This document shows positions 5,839 through 12,742 of a DNA stretch of 17,772 bases, piece by piece; the first letter of the stretch is position 1, and every line of letters begins with the position of its first letter. The DNA lies in contig JAKOWQ010000130.1 of NCBI GenBank assembly GCA_029781465.1, positions 1 through 17,772 of the forward strand. The letters run 5' to 3'. Source of the stretch: Pseudomonadota bacterium. GTDB taxonomy: Bacteria; Pseudomonadota; Alphaproteobacteria; Sphingomonadales; Sphingomonadaceae. The position numbers and the translations under genes were made by a program. The notes under the pieces are model-generated. The model saw only the letters and a list, made by a program, of their open reading frames with translations. It made no database searches and had not been told where the DNA came from.

Positions 5839-6295
5839 CCTTGGCCTGTTCGGATCGTTTGAGGATTTCCTCGGACTTGGCCTTGCGCGCTGCGGCCTCG
5901 GCGGCCTTGTCGGCATCGGCCTGGCGCTTCATCCGGTCGACATCGACTCCCGAAGCCCGGCCCACCGCCATCCACAGCTGCTGCTCGAGCGCGGCCCGCT
6001 CTTCGGCGAGGCGCGCGTCCTGTTCCTTGCGCTTCTGGTTTTCGGCGATGAAGGCCCTGGTCTCGGCCTCGGTCCGGTCGGCCGGCCACGAAGTGATGTA
6101 GGTGACCGTGGGCAGCGCGCGCTGCTTTTTCCAGGTCTTGGTCGGGATCAGGGCGAGGATCGCCGCGGTCGCAACCGCTGCGGCAAGAGCAAATCGCCAG
6201 CGGTTGGGGCCAGCATCGCGGAACACCTCGCGAAAATCCGAGATTGCGCTGCCGGGATCGACGTGACGGACAAAGGCAAAGGGACGGATCGCCAT
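5828..6295 (-). CDS. Membrane-anchored coiled-coil protein, unknown function
   Basis: A 155-aa protein I cannot name. A short cytoplasmic N terminus (1-31) precedes one transmembrane helix (about 33-51, RWRFALAAAVATAAILALI). A strongly charged region follows (about 74-155), rich in Ala, Glu, Lys and Arg, with heptad-like stretches such as AFIAENQKRKEQDARLAEER and DADKAAEAAARKAKSEEIL, so a long coiled coil is likely. By the positive-inside rule the coiled coil may be outside the cytoplasm. The gene is immediately upstream of ribD and overlaps it by 11 nt, and follows the DUF4402 gene by about 39 nt. The coupling suggests co-expression with riboflavin enzymes; a functional link is only inferred. 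Confidence 0.75.
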   Translation of the reverse strand: MAIRPFAFVRHVDPGSAISDFREVFRDAGPNRWRFALAAAVATAAILALIPTKTWKKQRALPTVTYITSWPADRTEAETRAFIAENQKRKEQDARLAEERAALEQQLWMAVGRASGVDVDRMKRQADADKAAEAAARKAKSEEILKRSEQAKVAN

Positions 6296-6334
6296 GGCCG
6301 CAAGATAGGCTTGCCGCGCCCGAAGCGCCAGCGG

Positions 6335-6844
6335 TCAGTTGTAATCGACCGAAATCGGGATGCGCCCGCGAAAATTCCCGGCCCGCCCGCCGCGCACGAT
6401 CAGTTTGGCCCCGAACCGGAATTCCAGCCGCCCCTGGGCATCGAGCACCGGGTGCTGTGGCAGGTCGGTGGTGAACTGCACCATTTCGCCGCGCCCGCCA
6501 TCGGCGGTGGTCATAGCCACCTGCTCGGGAAGCTCGATCCGCACTTCGCGCAGCGGCGCGCCGGTGATCCGGCCATGCCCGGTCACCGCCATGCCGCCCA
6601 GATCGGACATTTCTCCGAAAGTGCTTTTGGTGCCGGTCGCCGGGTCGAGCATGACCCCGCCGCCGTCACGCCCGGTCATCGCCAGGCGGCTGAAATTGAG
6701 GTCGGCCCAGATCTCGATGGTCAGTGGGCGCTCGCCATCGGCAGCACCCGGATCGCCATAGCACAGGCGGCATGAATCCTGTCCGGAAACCGGTCCGGCA
6801 AGCAGCAGCAAGGCTGCCGCGACAAGGGCTGTTGGACGCGCCAT
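6335..6844 (-). CDS. DUF4402 domain secreted protein
   Basis: A 169-aa protein with a clear signal peptide (MARPTALVAAALLLLAGPVSG, cleavage near residue 21/22), then CxxC close to the mature N terminus (SCRLC) and a beta-rich domain ending in the characteristic FRGRIPISVDYN. Stretches such as HPVLDAQGRLEFRFGAKLIVRGG mark the DUF4402 family, found in surface or periplasmic proteins of alphaproteobacteria; no enzymatic activity is known to me. Three starts are possible: ATG 6844, ATG 6865 and GTG 6874; none has a good Shine-Dalgarno sequence, and 6844 gives the most typical signal peptide. A GCGCGAT/ATCGCGC palindrome (6846-6860) separates the two ATG candidates. It lies between the YgjP-type gene and the coiled-coil gene in the same operon-like run. 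Confidence 0.8.
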   Translation of the reverse strand: MARPTALVAAALLLLAGPVSGQDSCRLCYGDPGAADGERPLTIEIWADLNFSRLAMTGRDGGGVMLDPATGTKSTFGEMSDLGGMAVTGHGRITGAPLREVRIELPEQVAMTTADGGRGEMVQFTTDLPQHPVLDAQGRLEFRFGAKLIVRGGRAGNFRGRIPISVDYN

Positions 6845-6886
6845 GGCGCGATCATCGCGCGGCATGGTTAACACCCGGTTACGGGC

Positions 6887-7612
6887 CTATCCGAAGGGCT
6901 GGTAGAGGCTGCGGCCCTCGGCCTTGAGCCAGCGGTTGGCGTGGCGGACATCGCCTTCGTAAAGCTGGGCCAGCAGCGCGTGGAAGTGGGGCGAATGATC
7001 GAAGTGGACCAGATGGGCCACTTCGTGCGCCACTACGGATCGTCGCACTCCTTCCGGCGCCATTACCAGCCGCCAGTTGATCCGCAGCGTCCCGTCGCGC
7101 GCGCACGAACCCCAGCGGCGGCGCGCGCGGCTCAGCATCAGGCGCGGCACCGGTCTTTCGGCGCGGGCACAATAATACTCCAGATCAGCGGTGAACAACC
7201 GCCGGGCCTCCCCCTCAAGCCAGCGAACAAGCCGGCGCTCGAGCGCTTCGATCGGGCCACCAACGTGCAGTTGCCCGTCGGCGAAACGCACGCGGCGGGG
7301 CCGGGCCGGATCATGGCGCAGGATTGTCTCCTCGCCCAAAAAGCGCAGCGCGGCGCCATCGCGCAGTTCGATCGGCCGGGGCAGCCGGGCAAGCTGCGCG
7401 GCCAGCCAGTCGGTCTTGCTGCGGGCGAATTCAAGCCCGTCCGCGCCGCGCCCCCAGCGCGGCATGGTCAGCCGCACTTCGCTGCCATCCGGGGCCAGGC
7501 GCAGGGTCATCCGTTTGGCGGCGGCGGTGCGGCGCAGCACCACTGGCAAGGTCTGCCCGGCCACTTCCAGCGCTGGCACTTCGCGCGGGGCACGGCGCAG
7601 CCAGTCAATCAT
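6887..7612 (-). CDS. YgjP-type (DUF45) zinc metallopeptidase-like protein
   Basis: A 241-aa protein carrying HEVAH (196-200) followed by LVHFDHSPHF, the zinc-binding signature of the YgjP/SprT-like family; H196 and H200 plus a later His (likely H206) would bind zinc, with E197 catalytic. Upstream, RRRWGSCARDGTLRINWRLV (165-184) is another conserved family block. The N-terminal part (about 20-120) is a beta-rich module. The function of this family is poorly defined. The start ATG at 7612 overlaps the YcgN stop by 8 nt. The frame extends open upstream but that part is the neighbouring gene read in another frame. Confidence 0.88.
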   Translation of the reverse strand: MIDWLRRAPREVPALEVAGQTLPVVLRRTAAAKRMTLRLAPDGSEVRLTMPRWGRGADGLEFARSKTDWLAAQLARLPRPIELRDGAALRFLGEETILRHDPARPRRVRFADGQLHVGGPIEALERRLVRWLEGEARRLFTADLEYYCARAERPVPRLMLSRARRRWGSCARDGTLRINWRLVMAPEGVRRSVVAHEVAHLVHFDHSPHFHALLAQLYEGDVRHANRWLKAEGRSLYQPFG

Positions 7613-8063
7613 CGGCCAGCTCGACACCGGGTGGCAGGATGATGTGCTGTTCAAGCGGACCCGCCATGTCCTCGCCGATCGCCTTGCCGCGCACCGAATG
7701 CCCGGCGGTGTGGACCGCTTCGCGATCCCCCGAAAGCAGATAGTGCCAGCCGGGCAGGGCCTCGCCTTCTGCACGCAGCCGGTAGGCGCAGGTTTCGGGC
7801 AGCCACTCAAGGCTGGCGGCAAGCGCCGGTGTCAGTCGCAGGCAATCGGGTACCAGCGCCTTGCGATTGGCATAGTCGCAGCACCGCGCGGTCTGAAGAT
7901 CGAGCAGGCGGCAGGCAACGTTGGTGGGATAGATAGCGCCGGTATCCTCATCCTCGGCCTTGTGCAGACAGCACTGACCGCACCCGTCGCACAGCGCCTC
8001 CCATTCGGCGCGGCTCAGCGTCTCGACCGGCAGTTCCCAGAAGCGGGCGCGCAGGCCGCTCAC
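7605..8063 (-). CDS. YcgN-family (UPF0260) cysteine-cluster protein
   Basis: A 152-aa protein with the YcgN/UPF0260 pattern: WEALCDGCGQCCLHK (21-35) followed by further cysteines at 51, 61, 62, 74 and 92, nine in all. The CxxCxxCC start is typical of the CxxCxxCC-domain proteins thought to bind a metal or an iron-sulfur cluster; the biochemical role is unknown. The start is GTG 8063, overlapping the Sco1-type stop by 4 nt, and the stop overlaps the YgjP-type start by 8 nt, so it is tightly coupled at both ends. Being beside a copper-chaperone gene fits a metal-related role, but that is inference. Confidence 0.9.
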   Translation of the reverse strand: MSGLRARFWELPVETLSRAEWEALCDGCGQCCLHKAEDEDTGAIYPTNVACRLLDLQTARCCDYANRKALVPDCLRLTPALAASLEWLPETCAYRLRAEGEALPGWHYLLSGDREAVHTAGHSVRGKAIGEDMAGPLEQHIILPPGVELADD

Positions 8064-8668
8064 TTGACCATCAGGGCAAGGTCGGCGGCAACCGCCTCGG
8101 GGCTCTTGTCGACCGGCAGGGCCTCGATCGGCTGACCATCGGGGCCGAACAGATAGGCAAGGCGGCTGTGATCCATCAGGTAACCGCCGGGCACATCCGC
8201 GCCGCGCGCTGCCACGGCCTTGAACGCCTTGACCGCTGCGTCGATCTCCGCCTGGCCGCCGGTCAGCCCGATCAGACGGGGAGAGAAGGCGGCGGCGAAT
8301 TCGCCCACCCGGGGCGGAGTATCGCGCGCCGGATCGATCGAGACGAACAGCGGCTGGACCTTGGCCGCGGCGGCGGGATGTTCGGCCTCGAATTTGGCGA
8401 AGCCGCGCATCAGCACGCCGACATCGAGCGGGCAGGCATCGGGGCAGAAAGTGTAGCCGAAATAGATGATCCGGTATTTCCCGGCAAAGTCAGACCAGCG
8501 CACCCGGTTGCCGTCCTTGCCGGTCAGGGTGAATTCGCCGCCGATCTGCGCGCCCGCCAGATCGACCCCCTGGATCTGCGGTTCCGGGTCGCCTTGCGGC
8601 GAGCAGGAGGCAAGGACGAGCAGGATCGCGGCAAGAAGTCTGGGCTTGGTCATGGCGCGGCGGTTCAT
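8060..8668 (-). CDS. Sco1/SenC family copper-chaperone lipoprotein
   Basis: A 202-aa protein with a lipoprotein signal (lipobox LASC, Cys22) and a thioredoxin-like SCO domain. The copper-binding motif CPDAC (75-79, CxxxC) and the distal His H167 (LMDHSRLAYL) are both present, as are FGYTFCPD and FVSIDPARDTPPRV. SCO proteins deliver copper to, or keep reduced, the CuA site of cytochrome c oxidase on the periplasmic side. ATG 8668 is used; ATG 8653 is the alternative and would still leave a full signal. It is the first gene of a seven-gene minus-strand run down to ribE and is divergent from the ankyrin gene across 82 nt that must hold both promoters. Confidence 0.92.
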   Translation of the reverse strand: MNRRAMTKPRLLAAILLVLASCSPQGDPEPQIQGVDLAGAQIGGEFTLTGKDGNRVRWSDFAGKYRIIYFGYTFCPDACPLDVGVLMRGFAKFEAEHPAAAAKVQPLFVSIDPARDTPPRVGEFAAAFSPRLIGLTGGQAEIDAAVKAFKAVAARGADVPGGYLMDHSRLAYLFGPDGQPIEALPVDKSPEAVAADLALMVK

Positions 8669-8750
8669 GCTCTGCTAAACCGCGCCGCGCAAGGGAGGGT
8701 TTGGCCCTAGCCGCGATTCTCGCCCCCGGCCCCAACAGGAGGTTTGCCCC

Positions 8751-9374
8751 GTGACCAAGTTTCGTGCGCTGCTGCTTGCCCTCGCCGCCGCGCCTGCCGC
8801 CACCCTGATCGTGCCCGCACCCGCCGCTGCCCAGTTTTCGGAGAGCTACAAGTTCCTTGAAGCGGTGCGCAAGAAAGAAGGCAACGATGTTACCGACATG
8901 CTCGAAAAGGGTGGGCCGAACCTGATCAACACCCGCGACTATACCAGCGGCGAGACCGCGCTGCATATCGTCACCGCGCGGCGCGACCTCACCTGGATGC
9001 GCTTTCTGGTCGCCAAGGGCGCGAACGCGAATCTGCGCGATGCCAAAGGCGCGACGCCGCTGGTTGTGGCGGCCAACCATAATTTCGTTGAAGGCGTGGA
9101 ATTCCTGATCGAACAGCACGCCAAGGTTGATGAAAGCAACGATGCCGGTGAGACTCCTCTGATCACTGCGGTGCACAACCACAACGTCGAGATGATGCGG
9201 GTGCTGCTCCAGGCCGGGGCCGATCCCGACCGCGCCGACAATTCCGGCCGCAGCGCGCGCGATTACGCCCTTTTCGATGGCAAGGAGGGGACTCTCGTCT
9301 CCACGATCGAGAAATACGCCAAGCCCAAGAAGAAGGATGGCGAAGGCCCCAAGGTGTTCGGACCCTCGCTCTGA
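8751..9374 (+). CDS. Secreted ankyrin-repeat protein
   Basis: A 207-aa protein with a signal peptide (hydrophobic about 6-20, likely cleavage at APAAA-Q, 27/28) and about four ankyrin repeats: roughly 34-64, 67-98, 100-131 and 133-164, with a partial fifth (166-190). Repeat cores such as GETALHIVTARRDLTWMRFLVAKGAN, GATPLVVAANHN and GETPLITAVHNHNVEMMRVLLQAGADPD are plain. Ankyrin repeats bind other proteins, so this is probably a periplasmic interaction module; the partner is unknown. GTG 8751 follows AGGAGG at 8-nt spacing, the best ribosome-binding site in the window. Its stop overlaps the COQ9 start by one nucleotide. Confidence 0.87.
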   Translation: MTKFRALLLALAAAPAATLIVPAPAAAQFSESYKFLEAVRKKEGNDVTDMLEKGGPNLINTRDYTSGETALHIVTARRDLTWMRFLVAKGANANLRDAKGATPLVVAANHNFVEGVEFLIEQHAKVDESNDAGETPLITAVHNHNVEMMRVLLQAGADPDRADNSGRSARDYALFDGKEGTLVSTIEKYAKPKKKDGEGPKVFGPSL

Positions 9375-10030
9375 TGGGTTCCGAACCGGCCAGTCTGGAG
9401 GAAGCGCGGCTCGCCCTGGCCGGGGCAATCGCCGATGCCGCCGCCTTTGACGGATGGAGTGAGGCCGCGGTGCGCGCCGCCGCCAGCGATCACGGGATGG
9501 ACCCCGAATTCGCCGCCTATGCCTTCTCGGGCGGGGCGATGGCGATGATCGAGGCCTGGGTCCATGCGATCGATGCGGCGATGGCCCGCGAACTGCCCGC
9601 CGAAAAGCTCGCCGCGATGAAAGTGCGCGAAAGGATTGCCGCGCTGGTCCGCTTCCGGCTCGATGCGGCGGCGCCGAACAAGGAAGCGTTGCGCCGGGCC
9701 CTGGCGATCATGGCCATGCCGGGCAACGCGCCGCGCGCGCTCAGGCTTGGCTGGCACAGTGCCGACGTGATGTGGCGGCTCGCAGGCGATACGGCGAGCG
9801 ATTACAACCACTACACCAAGCGCGCGATCCTCGGCTCGATCTATGCCGCGACCCTGGCGGTGTTCGTCGACGATACCAGCGAAGGGCATGCCGAAACTCT
9901 CACTTTCCTCGACCGCCGGATCGAGGGGATCATGAAGTTCGAGAAGGCCAAGGCGCGGCTGCTGCGCCCGGCCGATGAGCACTTCAGTCCGGCGCGCTTT
10001 CTTGGTCGGCTGCGCTATCCGGCCCGCTGA
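9374..10030 (+). CDS. COQ9 family ubiquinone biosynthesis protein
   Basis: A 218-aa, mostly helical protein with the COQ9 signature SDYNHYTKRAILGSIYAATLAVF (142-164) and a conserved LGWHSADVMWRLAGD block (125-139). The N-terminal half is a TetR-like helical bundle, as in COQ9. In mitochondria COQ9 binds lipid and assists the COQ7 hydroxylase; alphaproteobacterial homologues are presumed to support ubiquinone synthesis in a similar way. It overlaps the ankyrin gene by one nucleotide (TGATG at 9372-9376), so the two are translationally coupled. A hairpin with a T-rich tail overlaps its stop codon. Confidence 0.9.
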   Translation: MGSEPASLEEARLALAGAIADAAAFDGWSEAAVRAAASDHGMDPEFAAYAFSGGAMAMIEAWVHAIDAAMARELPAEKLAAMKVRERIAALVRFRLDAAAPNKEALRRALAIMAMPGNAPRALRLGWHSADVMWRLAGDTASDYNHYTKRAILGSIYAATLAVFVDDTSEGHAETLTFLDRRIEGIMKFEKAKARLLRPADEHFSPARFLGRLRYPAR

Positions 10031-10042
10031 GCCGGTTGTTTT
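10019..10042 (+). terminator. Candidate intrinsic terminator after COQ9
   Basis: CCGGC (10019-10023) pairs with GCCGG (10031-10035) around a 7-nt loop holding the COQ9 stop codon, and is followed by TTGTTTT. The stem is only 5 bp, but the T-rich tail and the position between COQ9 and the feo regulatory region support a terminator role. It would insulate feoAB from readthrough. Confidence 0.45.
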
Positions 10043-10054
10043 GACCTGGGTCAA
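10041..10054 (+). promoter_or_regulatory. FNR/FixK-type binding site upstream of feoA
   Basis: TTGACCTGGGTCAA is an inverted repeat, perfect except for the central TG, and fits TTGA-N6-TCAA, the site of the CRP/FNR superfamily oxygen or nitric-oxide regulators (Fnr, FnrL, FixK, Dnr). Its centre (10047.5) lies about 41 bp upstream of a start site expected near 10088 from the -10-like TAGCAT at 10076-10081, which is the classic class II activator spacing. Activation of ferrous iron uptake under low oxygen is therefore likely. Which regulator binds cannot be told from the site. Confidence 0.7.
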
Positions 10055-10056
10055 TT

Positions 10057-10075
10057 ATTGCGAATGACTTGCAAT
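10057..10075 (+). promoter_or_regulatory. Candidate Fur box upstream of feoA
   Basis: ATTGCGAATGACTTGCAAT is a 19-bp imperfect palindrome with seven of nine pairs symmetric, resembling known Fur boxes of the form TTGCnAATGAnTnGCAA. It sits between the FNR-type site and the -10-like hexamer (10076-10081), inside the promoter spacer, so a bound repressor would block RNA polymerase. Iron-dependent repression by Fur is the expected logic for feo genes. A related regulator such as Irr or Mur cannot be excluded. Confidence 0.6.
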
Positions 10076-10081
10076 TAGCAT
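10076..10081 (+). promoter_or_regulatory. Candidate -10 element of the feoAB promoter
   Basis: TAGCAT matches four of six positions of TATAAT. Together with an FNR-type site centred about 41 bp before the implied start (near 10088) it forms a class II activator-dependent promoter with no need for a good -35. If correct, the ATG at 10080 cannot be the feoA start and the ATG at 10104 is used, with a leader of roughly 15 nt. Confidence 0.4.
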
Positions 10082-10103
10082 GCGGTTCTGGCAGCGCCGA
10101 ACC

Positions 10104-10358
10104 ATGACCCTCGATACCCTTCCAATTGGCCAGCGGGCCCGCTTGATCGCGGTCGACTGGACCATGCTTGCCGCGGACGAAGCGCAGCGGTTGCAGGCGC
10201 TGGGGGTCGATGTCGGCGCGCGGGTGACGGTGGCGCATTGCGGGGTGCTGGGCGGACGCGATCCGATCGCGCTCAGCATCGGGCGGATGACCGTGGCGCT
10301 GCGCCGTGCCCATGCTCAGGCGATGGCGGTGGAACCGCTGACGAGGGCCGGAGCCTGA
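10104..10358 (+). CDS. feoA: FeoA, small SH3-like partner of FeoB
   Basis: An 84-aa protein with the FeoA layout: MTLDTLPIGQRARLIAVD at the start, the conserved LQALGVDVGARVTV block (about 31-44), then DPIALSIGRMTVALRRAHAQAM near the end. FeoA is a cytoplasmic SH3-like protein thought to modulate FeoB activity. The frame has an earlier ATG at 10080, but that falls at the presumed -10 element; ATG 10104 gives normal length. Neither has a good Shine-Dalgarno sequence. The stop is followed by feoB after one nucleotide. Confidence 0.9.
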   Translation: MTLDTLPIGQRARLIAVDWTMLAADEAQRLQALGVDVGARVTVAHCGVLGGRDPIALSIGRMTVALRRAHAQAMAVEPLTRAGA

Positions 10359-10359
10359 G

Positions 10360-12201
10360 ATGACCGCGCCGCGCCGTGCCGCATTGGTCGGCAATCCCAA
10401 TGCCGGAAAGAGTGCGCTGTTCAACGCGTTGACCGGCGCGCGCCAGAAGATCGCCAACTATCCGGGGGTCACCGTGGAGCGCAAGGCCGGGCGCCTGGTC
10501 CTGCCCGGCGGCGAAGCGATCGAACTGACCGATCTGCCCGGCTCCTACGGCCTTAACGCCACCAGCCCCGACGAGGAAGTTACCCGCAAGGTGATTCTCG
10601 GCGAGTTTCCCGGCGAGGCAGCGCCGCAGGTGCTGGTGGTGGTGCTCGATGCCTCGAATCTCGAACAGCATCTGGTCTTCGCCCAGGAAGTGATCGCGCT
10701 GGGTATTCCCACCGTGGTGGCGCTCAACATGGTCGATCTGGCCGAGCGTGACGGTTTGGTGCTCGATCCGGGTGCGCTCGAACAGGCGCTGGGTGTGCCG
10801 GTGGTGCCAACCGTGGCCGTGCGGCGCCGGGGCCTGACCGAGCTTGCCGCCGCGATCGCCGGGGCACAGGCGCACGATGCGGTGCACCACCGCCCGCATA
10901 CCACGCTGACCGAGCGGCGGGTTACCGCCCACGCGATTGCCGAGGCGGCGATCCTTTCGGAAAGCACCCGTCACCGCCTGCATGCCCGGCTCGACCGGAC
11001 GTTGCTGCACCCCTGGATGGGGCCGCTGATCCTGTTTGCGCTGCTGTTCGTGGTGTTCCAGGCGGTGTTCAGCGGCGCCGCGCCGTTCGCCGATGCGTTG
11101 CAGGCGGGGGTCGATTGGCTCTCCGCCTGGGTGCGTGCCGAGCTGCCTGCATCGCTGGCGCGCGACCTGCTGACCGACGGGGTGATCGCGGGGGTTGGCG
11201 CGGTGCTGGTATTCTTGCCGCAGATCGTGATCCTGTTCTTCTTCATCCTGGCGATGGAAGCCTCGGGCTACATGGCCCGCGCGGCCTTCCTGATGGACCG
11301 GCTGATGGCGCGGGTCGGGCTTTCGGGGCGCAGCTTCATCCCCCTGCTGTCCAGCTTTGCCTGTGCCGTGCCCGGGATCATGGCGACGCGCTCCATTTCC
11401 GACCCGCGCGACCGGCTGACCACGATCCTGATCGCCCCGCTGATGACCTGTTCGGCGCGATTGCCGGTCTATGCGGTGATCATCGCCGCCTTCATTCCCG
11501 ATCGCGCGGTGTGGGGGCCGGTGCACCTGCCTGGGTTGGTGCTGTTCGGGCTCTATGTCGCCGGGATTGCCGGGGCGATGTTGGCCGCGCTGGCGCTGCG
11601 CCGTTCGGTCACCAAGGGCTCGGCCAGCGGGTTCATCATGGAACTGCCCAAATACCAGTTGCCGCGCCCCGGCGATCTGCTGCTCGGTCTGGCCCAGCGC
11701 GCCTGGATCTTCGTGCGCCGCGCCGGGACGATCATCCTGACGGTCAGCGTGGTTCTGTGGCTGCTGCTCAATTTCCCCCGCGCGGGCGAGGGGCAGGATC
11801 AGATCGACGCCTCGCTTGGCGGCAAGATCGCCAACGGTCTGGCGGTGGTGGTGAAGCCGATCGGGTTCAACCGCGACATCGCGCTGGCGCTGATACCGGC
11901 GATGGCCGCGCGCGAAGTGGCGGTCAGCTCGCTGGCGACCAGCTATGCGGTCTCCGCCGGCGACGACGATGCCCAGGCCCGCGCGCTGGGTGCAAGCCTC
12001 AAGGCGCAGTGGAGCCTGCCGACCGCGCTGGCCTTCCTTGCCTGGTTCGTCTTCGCCCCGCAGTGCATGAGCACCATCGCCGTGACCCGGCGCGAGACGA
12101 ACGGGTGGAAATGGCCCGCCTTCATGTTGCTTTACCTGTTTGCGCTGGCCTACATCTTCGCGGGAATCACCTATTGGAGCGCGATCGCTCTGGGTCTGTA
12201 A
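10360..12201 (+). CDS. feoB: FeoB ferrous iron transporter
   Basis: A 613-aa protein with an N-terminal GTPase domain and a polytopic membrane domain. GTPase motifs are G1 GNPNAGKS (11-18), G2 around T38 in YPGVTVE, G3 DLPG (58-61) and G4 NMVD (123-126); the G5 region (VAVRRRG, about 152-158) is poorly conserved. After a helical linker (about 165-215) come the transmembrane helices with Gate-type motifs SFACAVPGIMATRSI (C335) and LMTCSARLPVYAVI (C364). It imports Fe(II) across the inner membrane. It is shorter than E. coli FeoB (773 aa) and no FeoC gene follows, both common in alphaproteobacteria. ssb starts 18 nt downstream. Confidence 0.96.
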   Translation: MTAPRRAALVGNPNAGKSALFNALTGARQKIANYPGVTVERKAGRLVLPGGEAIELTDLPGSYGLNATSPDEEVTRKVILGEFPGEAAPQVLVVVLDASNLEQHLVFAQEVIALGIPTVVALNMVDLAERDGLVLDPGALEQALGVPVVPTVAVRRRGLTELAAAIAGAQAHDAVHHRPHTTLTERRVTAHAIAEAAILSESTRHRLHARLDRTLLHPWMGPLILFALLFVVFQAVFSGAAPFADALQAGVDWLSAWVRAELPASLARDLLTDGVIAGVGAVLVFLPQIVILFFFILAMEASGYMARAAFLMDRLMARVGLSGRSFIPLLSSFACAVPGIMATRSISDPRDRLTTILIAPLMTCSARLPVYAVIIAAFIPDRAVWGPVHLPGLVLFGLYVAGIAGAMLAALALRRSVTKGSASGFIMELPKYQLPRPGDLLLGLAQRAWIFVRRAGTIILTVSVVLWLLLNFPRAGEGQDQIDASLGGKIANGLAVVVKPIGFNRDIALALIPAMAAREVAVSSLATSYAVSAGDDDAQARALGASLKAQWSLPTALAFLAWFVFAPQCMSTIAVTRRETNGWKWPAFMLLYLFALAYIFAGITYWSAIALGL

Positions 12202-12219
12202 CACGCGAGAGGGAATTCA

Positions 12220-12732
12220 ATGGCAGGCAGCGTCAACAAGGTCATCCTGATCGGCAACCTCGGGGCCGATCCGGAAGTGAAGTCGTTCCAGAACGGCGGG
12301 CGCATCGCCAACTTGCGCATTGCCACCTCGGAAAGCTGGAAGGATCGCCAGACCGGCGAGCGCAAGGAGCGCACCGAATGGCACAGCGTGGTGCTCCAGT
12401 CCGACGGGCTGGTCGGCGTGGCCGAGCGCTATCTGCGCAAGGGCAGCAAGGTCTACATCGAAGGCCAGCTGCGCACCCGCAAGTGGCAGGACCAGTCAGG
12501 CAACGATCGCTACACTACCGAGGTTTCGGTCGGCGGCATGGGCGGGGTGCTGACCATGCTTGACGGTGCGCCGGGCGGCGGATCGGGCGGAGGCGGCGGT
12601 GGCTATGGCGGCGGCCAGCGCTCGGGCGGCAACGATGGCGGCGGCCAGGGTGGCGGCTGGAACAATGCCCCCTCTGGCGCGGGCGGCGGACGCGACTTCT
12701 CCGACGATCTCGACGACGATATCCCGTTCTGA
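12220..12732 (+). CDS. ssb: Single-stranded DNA-binding protein
   Basis: A 170-aa SSB. The OB fold (1-115) shows MAGSVNKVILIGNLGADPEV, RTEWHSVVLQ (51-60) and GSKVYIEGQLRTRKWQD (75-91). A glycine-rich disordered linker (about 117-157) leads to the acidic tip DDDIPF (165-170), which recruits replication and repair partners. GAGAGGGA precedes the ATG at about 7-nt spacing. The gene follows feoB by only 18 nt on the same strand, so it may be partly transcribed from the feo promoter, though an essential gene probably has its own promoter inside feoB. A 7-bp hairpin lies just downstream. Confidence 0.97.
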   Translation: MAGSVNKVILIGNLGADPEVKSFQNGGRIANLRIATSESWKDRQTGERKERTEWHSVVLQSDGLVGVAERYLRKGSKVYIEGQLRTRKWQDQSGNDRYTTEVSVGGMGGVLTMLDGAPGGGSGGGGGGYGGGQRSGGNDGGGQGGGWNNAPSGAGGGRDFSDDLDDDIPF

Positions 12733-12742
12733 GCGCGCGGCG

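Noticed and set aside
4262..8668. An FMN riboswitch controlling ribD or ribE
   Set aside because: No RFN-element pattern is visible before ribD or at the head of the run, and there is no leader space because genes overlap.
10273..12204. A 643-codon open frame on the minus strand opposite feoA-feoB
   Set aside because: Product is full of Arg, Gln, His and Gly with no domain or ribosome-binding site, and feoB on the plus strand is unmistakable. It reflects the codon bias of feoB.
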